Source: Tubiluchus corallicola
Lineage: Eukaryota; Priapulida; Priapulimorpha; Priapulimorphida; Tubiluchidae
Length of the DNA: 64,000 nucleotides
NCBI GenBank assembly: GCA_030141605.1
Contig: JAQGDQ010000334.1
Span: 1-64,000, forward strand
Direction: 5' to 3'
Each line of letters starts with the position of its first letter. The first letter of the stretch is position 1. Below the pieces are notes generated by a model, which was given only the letters and a program-made list of their open reading frames with translations, made no database searches and was not told where the DNA came from. Positions 58,269 through 64,000 of this stretch are shown here, in pieces. A program made the position numbers and the translations under genes.

Positions 58269-59720
58269 ATGATAAATTTAGAGTCCTCATTCTGGCTAGT
58301 GTTTTTAATAGTGTATTATGTTTTTGTTACTGCAACATTCTTGTGCGTACTGTTGGAGAATAGAGACCCCCTGAAAACCCAAGCCTATTTATTGCTTATT
58401 TTACTGCTTCCTATTGTAGGGATGACTATATATTTCTTTTTTGGTGTCAACTATCGAAAGAAAAGAATATTTTCACGCAAGGTTATGTCCGATAAAAAAC
58501 AGTTGGAATCATTGATGGGGAAGCATGTAGAGAGTGAGAAAAAAAACATAATGCATTTGCATGAGATAATGAGCAGCAAATGGAAGCTTCCTTTTTTAAA
58601 CAGGGAAAATGCTTATTCCCATATTACTCTCAATAATGCAGTAACTCTTTTGAGAAATGGGGAGGAAAAGTTTTCAGAGGTTTTTTATGAGCTGAGCAAA
58701 GCAAAGTCACATATTCATATTGAGTACTATATTTTTGAGGATGGGGAAGTGCTTGATGAGATTATAAGGATTATCAGTGAAAAGTCTCGTAATGGAGTAG
58801 AAGTGAGAATTATCTATGACGGTATTGGGACAAGCACCCCCGCGAAGAAAAAGCTTAATGCAGTAAAAAATATTGAAGTTAAAGAGTACAATCCTGTTCT
58901 TTTTTCAAGACTGGCTAACAGAATAAGCCGCAGAGATCATCGTAAGATCATAGTAATTGATGGTAAAGTAGGGTTTACCGGCGGGGTAAATATTGCAGAT
59001 AAGTATAACAATAATGGTCATAATAATCCCTACTGGCGTGATACACATTGTAAAATAGAGGGAGAAGCGTGCAGGCCGTTACAGGCCCTCTTTGTTTTGA
59101 ATTGGCTTTTTCTTTCAAATGAGATGCTTCCCGCTAGTAAAAAGTATTTTCCGGATCACGATTCTAAAGGCGATATAGCATGTATGATACTGGGAAGCGA
59201 GGCTGACTCAGACAGCACAAATATTATGGAGGTGTATTTTCAGTTAATTACCTCTGCACAGAATGAGGTGCTTATTGCTACCCCCTACTTTATACCCAAC
59301 GAAAGTATACTTACAGCTCTTAAGGTAACAGCAAAGTCAGGCGTAAAAATTACTTTACTACTTCCAAAATACTCCGATTCATATTTTGTCCACGCGGTAG
59401 CACTAACTTATTTAAGCGAGATGCTTGAGAATAATGTTGAGGTGTATTTATATGAGAAGGGCATGATGCACTCCAAAATTGTAATTGTAGATGAGGAGGT
59501 GGTATCTGTTGGCACAGCAAATATGGATTATCGCAGTTTTGATCACAATGCCGAGGTCAACGCTATTATATTTAATAAAAATGTGGGGAAAGAGTTGAAA
59601 TCGGAGTTTTTAAATGATTTGAAGGTATCTGAAAAACTTAGCTTTTCAGATTATGACAACCGCCCTTTGCATGTAAAGCTTACCGGAGCAGTTGTCAGGT
59701 TGCTGGCCCCTGTGCTGTAA
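58269..59720 (+). CDS. cls: Cardiolipin synthase
   Basis: Phospholipase-D-type enzyme that makes cardiolipin from phosphatidylglycerol at the inner membrane. The start at 58269 (MINLESSFWLV) places two membrane helices at residues 6-26 and 37-56; a longer in-frame start at 58224 is less likely. Two HKD catalytic motifs are visible: RDHRKIIVIDGKVGFTGG and MMHSKIVIVDEEVVSVGTAN. The GVNIADKYNNN and YFQLITSAQNEVLIATPYF stretches fit the family. The length is 483 residues. Confidence 0.95.
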   Translation: MINLESSFWLVFLIVYYVFVTATFLCVLLENRDPLKTQAYLLLILLLPIVGMTIYFFFGVNYRKKRIFSRKVMSDKKQLESLMGKHVESEKKNIMHLHEIMSSKWKLPFLNRENAYSHITLNNAVTLLRNGEEKFSEVFYELSKAKSHIHIEYYIFEDGEVLDEIIRIISEKSRNGVEVRIIYDGIGTSTPAKKKLNAVKNIEVKEYNPVLFSRLANRISRRDHRKIIVIDGKVGFTGGVNIADKYNNNGHNNPYWRDTHCKIEGEACRPLQALFVLNWLFLSNEMLPASKKYFPDHDSKGDIACMILGSEADSDSTNIMEVYFQLITSAQNEVLIATPYFIPNESILTALKVTAKSGVKITLLLPKYSDSYFVHAVALTYLSEMLENNVEVYLYEKGMMHSKIVIVDEEVVSVGTANMDYRSFDHNAEVNAIIFNKNVGKELKSEFLNDLKVSEKLSFSDYDNRPLHVKLTGAVVRLLAPVL

Positions 59721-59759
59721 GGTTTTTTTAAACATACAGCGAAAATTTTGCTAAACACG

Positions 59760-59900
59760 CTTTGAACCCACTGTAAGAATCATCTTTTAATTGATATTTT
59801 TGTCAAAATACTCTTCAAAGCATCATTTACGTCAGCAAACCAATGATTTCTATCAAATTATTTTCCGGCCTGAGCCAAGCTATTTCGCCTTGTAAAAAGA
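59760..59900 (-). repeat. Dispersed intergenic repeat, copy U
   Basis: Minus-strand copy between cls and bamD. On that strand the left part reads TTTTTACAAGGCGAAATAGC, the middle GTTTGCTGACGTAAATGATG, and the right end AAAAGATGATTCTTACAG. Its right end faces the 3' end of cls. Confidence 0.8.
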
Positions 59901-59954
59901 TTTATCGTATAACGGTTCCCTGCAAAGTTTGTTAAATTGTTATATCTTTGTAGG

Positions 59955-60776
59955 ATGGCTGTAAAGTTTAGATATCTGCTGCTATGTATAACGCTTATTA
60001 TATTAGCATCTTGTAGCGGCTATCAAAAAGTGCTTAAAAGTAGGAACTTTGAGTTTAAGTATGAGAAAGGGAAGGAGTACTATGAGTCAGGTGAGTATGC
60101 CAAGTCCTCTACTATATTCAATGAGTTGCTGCCTATATACAGAGGGACCAATAAGGCACAGGATATCTACTTTTTCCTTGCAAAAAGCTATTATGGACAG
60201 AAGGATAACCTGCTTGCAATCCACTATTTCAGGATGTTGACAAGTGAGTTTCCCCGCAGCGAGTATGCAGAGGAGTCTCAGTTTTTGATCGGCTACTGCC
60301 ATTACCTGGAGTCTCCGGGTGTCAGGCTTGATCAGTCTATCACGATGAAGGGGATCGATGCTTTGAAGTTGTTCATAAATATGTACCATGGCTCTTCGAA
60401 GGTTGAAGAAGCAACACGCCTTATAGATGAGCTGAACGAAAAGATTGTGCATAAGTCATACTTAAGCAGTAGGCTGTATTACGATCTTAAAGACTACAGG
60501 GCTGCAGTAATTTCTCTTTCCAACAGCCTTGAGGAGTATCCGCATACGAAGCGGCGTGAGGAGATGATGTTTTTGCTTCTCAAGTCAAAATATTTGTTGG
60601 GAGATAATAGTGTGGACGATAAAAAGCGTGAGCGGTTGAATATGGCGCTCGATGAGTATTTTGCATTTGTGGACGAGTTTCCAAATAGTAAGAACAGGAA
60701 AGAGGCCGATTGGTTTTTTAATAACACTAAGGGAATGTTGAATTTATCAGATGAAGATCTAAATATTGGTAATTAA
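59955..60776 (+). CDS. bamD: Outer membrane protein assembly factor BamD
   Basis: BamD is the TPR lipoprotein of the beta-barrel assembly complex. The ATG at 59955 gives a signal peptide with lipobox ILASC (Cys near residue 21). The mature part is five TPR-like helical hairpins (YEKGKEYYESGEYAKSSTIF, LAKSYYGQKDNLLAIHYFRM). The 273 residues fit. TATCTTTG at 59943-59950 is a perfect -7 box but ends only 4 bases before the ATG, so either the mRNA is nearly leaderless or a start further upstream is used. It heads bamD-rpoZ-coaBC-DUF4835-recN. Confidence 0.94.
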   Translation: MAVKFRYLLLCITLIILASCSGYQKVLKSRNFEFKYEKGKEYYESGEYAKSSTIFNELLPIYRGTNKAQDIYFFLAKSYYGQKDNLLAIHYFRMLTSEFPRSEYAEESQFLIGYCHYLESPGVRLDQSITMKGIDALKLFINMYHGSSKVEEATRLIDELNEKIVHKSYLSSRLYYDLKDYRAAVISLSNSLEEYPHTKRREEMMFLLLKSKYLLGDNSVDDKKRERLNMALDEYFAFVDEFPNSKNRKEADWFFNNTKGMLNLSDEDLNIGN

Positions 60777-60778
60777 AA

Positions 60779-61105
60779 ATGGATTATAAGAAAACAAAAG
60801 CGCCCAATACTACAATTCCCAGAAACCTCAAGGATCTGGAAGTAGATACGGGTAACATCTATGAGGCGGTAGTGATTTTGGCTAAGCGCTCTAATCAGAT
60901 AAGCGCAGAGATGAAAGAGGAGCTAAATCAAAAGCTACAGGAGTTTGCATTTTACACAGATAATCTGGAGGAGATTTTTGAGAACAGGGAACAGATTGAA
61001 ATTTCCCGTTTTTATGAGAGGCTTCCCAAGCCAACACTTATTGCTTGTGAAGAGTTCAAAGATGGCGGCACATATCATCGCAATCCTGCGCTGCGGAAAG
61101 TGTAA
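60779..61105 (+). CDS. rpoZ: RNA polymerase omega subunit
   Basis: The 108-residue protein is the Bacteroidota type of omega, which helps assemble RNA polymerase. It has the start KAPNTTIPRNLKDLEVDTGN, then IYEAVVILAKRSNQISAEMK, corresponding to the conserved helix that contacts beta prime. The C-terminal part is longer and different from proteobacterial omega. It begins 3 bases after the bamD stop. This position behind bamD and before coaBC is normal for the phylum. Confidence 0.9.
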   Translation: MDYKKTKAPNTTIPRNLKDLEVDTGNIYEAVVILAKRSNQISAEMKEELNQKLQEFAFYTDNLEEIFENREQIEISRFYERLPKPTLIACEEFKDGGTYHRNPALRKV

Positions 61106-61168
61106 TAGTTTTATACAGTGCCACTGTTTTGCTTTTGGAGTCAGACTCATGTAAAGATTGGCCTTTAA

Positions 61169-61738
61169 ATGTCTGATATGAAAGAACTTAGCGGAAAAAA
61201 CATAATATTAGGAATTACCGGAAGTATTGCGGCCTATAAGGCGGTCTTTCTACTTAGAAGCCTGGTAAAAGGGGGTGCGGAGGTTCAGGTTGTAATGACC
61301 TCTGCCGCAAAAGAGTTTATTACTCCACTAACGCTATCTACAATATCCCGCAAGCCTGTAGTAAGTGAGTTTTTTGATAAGGTTGGTGGGGATTGGCACA
61401 GCCATGTTGATATGGGTATCTGGGCAGATATGATCATTATCGCGCCTGCCACAGCTTCTACCATTGGAAAAATGGCTCATGGCATAGCTGACAATATACT
61501 ACTTACCACCTATATGTCTGCAAAGTGCCCGGTTATGGTTTCCCCTGCTATGGATCTTGATATGCTACGCCACCCCTCCAATATCAAAAATATGGAGGTT
61601 TTAAACTCGTACGGGAATATTGTGCTAGAGGCAACTGAGGGAGAGTTGGCTAGCGGTATAATAGGTAAAGGGCGTATGGAGGAGCCTGAGAATATTTACC
61701 GGAAGGTGGTTGAGTTCTTCCAAAAAAAAAACTCCTAA
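61169..61738 (+). pseudogene. coaBC: Phosphopantothenoylcysteine decarboxylase part of CoaBC, ends at a frameshift
   Basis: The CoaC half of the bifunctional coenzyme A enzyme is complete: ILGITGSIAAYKAVFLLRSL (FMN binding), the active-site His in DWHSHVDMGIWADM, PATASTIGKMAHGIADN and the PAMDLDM loop. It stops at 61736-61738 directly after a run of ten A (61722-61731) at the point where the linker to CoaB begins. The CoaB part continues in the -1 frame. The CoaC product could fold alone. Whether this is a true break, slippage or a sequencing error is open. Confidence 0.85.
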
Positions 61739-62400
61739 ATAAAACATACCTTGTTACAGCCGGACCTACTTACGAAAAAATAGATCCAGTCAGATTTGTA
61801 GGTACCTATTCGTCGGGTAAAATGGGATATGCCATTGCTGAGTGCCTGGCACAGCATGGCGCACAAGTTATTCTAATCTCTGGGCCTACCTCTCTTTCTC
61901 CCAAGCATCCAGGGATAGAGAAAGTGGATGCTTTTTCAGCACATGAGATGTATGAGGCATCCATCGGCGCATTTGAGCATTGTGATGGAGCTATTATGTC
62001 GGCTGCGGTAGCAGATTACAGGCCAGTAGATATACATAAAAGCAAGATTAAGCGAAAAGAGGAAAACTATACCATAGAGTTGTGCCCAAATCCTGATATA
62101 GCAGCCGCCCTTGGTAAAGTTAAAAGGCATAATCAGATTCTGGCAGGGTTTGCCCTTGAGACAGATAATGAGAAGAGCAATGCGATAGATAAGATAGAGA
62201 AAAAGAACCTTGACTTCATTGTCTTAAATTCTCTTCGGGATAAAATGGCAGGGTTTGATTACAGTACAAATAAAGTTACTATAATTGATAGGGAGAGCAA
62301 TGCTACCGAGTTTAAGCTGAAAGATAAAAAAGACGTTGCCGCTGATATTGTAGCCAGGTTGATCAGTGTGCAGAGCAAAAATGATGGTGGTAGCAGTTAG
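61732..62400 (+). pseudogene. coaBC: Phosphopantothenate-cysteine ligase part of CoaBC, displaced frame
   Basis: The CoaB half ligates phosphopantothenate with cysteine. It is intact in the -1 frame from the A10 run: YLVTAGPTYEKIDPVRF (nucleotide-binding start), GTYSSGKMGYAIAECL, and later MSAAVADYRP and KIKRKEENYTIELCPNPDI. The first ATG in this frame (61822) falls within the conserved N-terminal fold, after the GPT and SSGKMG elements begin, so an internal start there would give a defective enzyme. No better start codon precedes it. Expression as active CoaB therefore seems to need a frameshift at the A run. Confidence 0.85.
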
Positions 62401-62441
62401 AGTGATTTTATTACCTTTAATGTGGAATAAGCTGTTCAGGC

Positions 62442-63335
62442 ATGCAAGTGTTATATATCTTCATAATATTTTCGTTGGCAACAGGCATCTTGTCCGGGCA
62501 GGAGTTGAGGTGCAATGTAAAGGTGTCAAGTTCACATATTGAGGGATCGTATAAGCAGGTTTTTCAATCTATGGAGACGGATATTAGCGAGTTTATGAAT
62601 AATCGTAAGTGGACAGATCATGTTTATTTAACGGATGAGCGTATTGAGTGTAATATGTTTATACAGATAATACAACAGGTTTCTTCTAATGAGTTTCAAG
62701 GGACTATTCATGTGCAGTCTCGCCGTCCGGTTTTCAACTCTTCGTATAAGACAACGGTGATAAATATTAAAGATAGTGAGTTTCACGTCAGGTATGTGGA
62801 GTTTCAGCCACTCGATTTTGATGAGACATCTAATACAAATTCGTTGACAAATATTCTGGCTTATTATGCTTATATCATATTAGGGTGTGATTATGACACC
62901 TATTTTCCTCAGGGAGGGACTGAGTATTTTCAGTCTGCACAGAATATTGCAGCACATGCGCAGACTACCGGGAGAAAAGGGTGGAACTCGAGTGAAAGTA
63001 ATTTCAATCGTTTTTGGCTGGTTGAGAACCTGCTGAATCGTTCGTATGTGCCTTTTCGCGATTTAATGTATCGTTATCACCGCCAGGGTCTTGATGTGAT
63101 GGCTAATAGTCCCAGTACCGGGAGGGCTGCTATATCCAATGCGCTGATAAATATCCAGAAGGTGTATCGCACCAAGCCAGATACCTACATTAACAGGATG
63201 TTTTTTGATGCCAAGTCGAATGAGATAGTAGATATTTTTACTCAAGGGGCTACAGGTGAAAAGAGTCGAGTTATGTCAATAGTAACAGAATGTAATCCTG
63301 CTAATTTAGACAGGTATAATAAAATAATGCAGTGA
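62442..63335 (+). CDS. DUF4835 family protein, exported
   Basis: This 297-residue protein has a short signal peptide (VLYIFIIFSLATGILSG), followed by the DUF4835 domain (LRCNVKVSSSHIEGSYKQVF, FQPLDFDETSNTNSLTNILA, CDYDTYFPQGGTEYFQSAQ). It is restricted to Bacteroidota and typically lies between coaBC and recN, exactly as here. The family's function is unknown. Export and the position behind bamD suggest an envelope role. The gap from coaBC is 41 bp and to recN 37 bp, so it is in the same transcript. Confidence 0.9.
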   Translation: MQVLYIFIIFSLATGILSGQELRCNVKVSSSHIEGSYKQVFQSMETDISEFMNNRKWTDHVYLTDERIECNMFIQIIQQVSSNEFQGTIHVQSRRPVFNSSYKTTVINIKDSEFHVRYVEFQPLDFDETSNTNSLTNILAYYAYIILGCDYDTYFPQGGTEYFQSAQNIAAHAQTTGRKGWNSSESNFNRFWLVENLLNRSYVPFRDLMYRYHRQGLDVMANSPSTGRAAISNALINIQKVYRTKPDTYINRMFFDAKSNEIVDIFTQGATGEKSRVMSIVTECNPANLDRYNKIMQ

Positions 63336-63372
63336 GTAAAGTTTATTGTATTTTTGGGATAAAAGTACTGAG

Positions 63373-64000
63373 ATGCTAGAAAGGTTAAGAGTAAAAAATT
63401 ATGCCTTAATACGCAGCCTTGATGTAGAGTTGCATAATGGACTATCTATTATCACAGGAGAGACCGGAGCAGGGAAGTCAATTCTGCTTGGAGCGCTTTC
63501 GCTCATTCTTGGGCAGCGCGCCGATACGTTTGTGCTGAAAGATAAGGAGAAGAAGTGTATGGTAGAGGGTCTCTTTAATGTTGAAGGGTACGGGCTTGAG
63601 GAAGTATTCAATGAGCATGATCTTGATTATGAAAATAGTACTGTTTTGCGGCGGGAAATTGGAGTGTCAGGGAAGTCAAGGGCTTTTGTTAATGATACTC
63701 CGGTAAGCCTTAAGGTGATGAGAGAGGTTGGTTTACGCCTGGTTGATATCCATTCCCAGCATCAAAATCTGGAGCTTAAAAATCGTCAATTTCAACTTCT
63801 GGTAGTTGATTTATATGCAGATAATAGTGAGTTACTGTCAAAATACAGGAAAGTTTTTGAAGAGTATAAAGGGTTGCGGGAAAAGCTGTCAATACTTGAG
63901 GGGGAGGCTGAACGATCCGGTAACGATTATGATTACTATGCTTTTCAGTATGAGCAGTTGAAAAATGCCTCTTTGTCTAACGAGGAGCAGCCTGAGCTGG
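63373..64000 (+). CDS. recN: DNA repair protein RecN, N-terminal part (cut by window edge)
   Basis: RecN is an SMC-like ATPase acting in double-strand break repair. The visible 209 codons start with LERLRVKNYALIRSLDVEL, then Walker A GETGAGKSILLGALSLILG, and continue through LRREIGVSGKSRAFVNDTPV and VDIHSQHQNLEL (Q-loop) into the start of the coiled coil. The ATP-binding C-terminal half lies beyond the window. It ends the bamD-rpoZ-coaBC-DUF4835-recN string. Confidence 0.95.
   Translation, partial: MLERLRVKNYALIRSLDVELHNGLSIITGETGAGKSILLGALSLILGQRADTFVLKDKEKKCMVEGLFNVEGYGLEEVFNEHDLDYENSTVLRREIGVSGKSRAFVNDTPVSLKVMREVGLRLVDIHSQHQNLELKNRQFQLLVVDLYADNSELLSKYRKVFEEYKGLREKLSILEGEAERSGNDYDYYAFQYEQLKNASLSNEEQPEL

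Noticed and set aside
61822-62400. CoaB as a separate gene starting at the ATG at 61822
   Set aside because: The start falls within the conserved nucleotide-binding fold, after the AGPTYEKIDPVRF and most of the SSGKMG elements, so the product would lack needed residues.

Overview
The window looks like chromosomal DNA of a Bacteroidota bacterium, most likely from Bacteroidales or a neighbouring order. The evidence is a SusC/SusD pair with a DUF3823 lipoprotein, the gene order bamD-rpoZ-coaBC-DUF4835-recN, several Bacteroidota-restricted families (DUF2764, DUF4251, DUF4835), promoters of the TTTG / TAnnTTTG type, and a near absence of strong Shine-Dalgarno sites. No rRNA, CRISPR array, prophage or replication origin is visible.

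Layout. 1-1151: end of an IS3-family element with a broken orfB. 1413-4971 (minus): tig, clpP and clpX. 5248-5329: tRNA-Leu. 5664-9975: serC, an HD-domain protein, an EamA exporter, tRNA-His and a GNAT-like protein. 10379-17973: a compact V-type ATPase operon (E, DUF2764, A, B, D, I, K) whose K subunit carries all five positions of a sodium site. 17974-19163: terminator, a decayed PIN-domain gene and two tandem copies of a dispersed repeat, then nadA. 20290-31030: an LRR-like lipoprotein, ilvE, the SusC/SusD/DUF3823 set, a beta-barrel protein and a DUF4251 protein. 31234-34485: queC, queD, queE and queF, which together make preQ1. 34640-37184: TetR regulator, KAS III-like enzyme and a Tat-exported TIM-barrel protein. 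37273-40222 (minus): lon and rpmE2. 40561-47136: an IS4-type element, a Spy-like protein, a class A penicillin-binding protein and an IS1634-type element flanked by a 77-bp direct repeat. 47595-53453: a carboxypeptidase-regulatory-like protein, a tetraheme cytochrome fused to a SUMF1 domain, and two exported Gfo/Idh/MocA oxidoreductases. 53533-59720: envelope sugar and lipid genes (GT2, GT39-like, UDP-glucuronate decarboxylase, cardiolipin synthase). 59955-64000: bamD, rpoZ, coaBC (split by a frameshift in a run of ten A), DUF4835 and the start of recN.

The most striking structure is a family of about 130-bp imperfect repeats. I find 21 copies or fragments, all between genes, with 15-bp terminal inverted repeats built around CTTTGCAAAG. 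Sixteen of the 21 point their right end at the 5' end of a gene. In at least one case (the penicillin-binding protein) the right end supplies the -33 TTTG of an otherwise complete Bacteroidota promoter. I read them as a MITE-like family, part of which may have been recruited as promoter or leader DNA. The long operons (V-ATPase, bamD-recN) contain none internally.

Three reading-frame breaks lie in or next to A runs (IS3 orfA/orfB, the IS1634 transposase, coaBC). The first is a standard programmed site. The last is in a normally essential gene, so slippage, real mutation and a homopolymer sequencing error all need to be considered.
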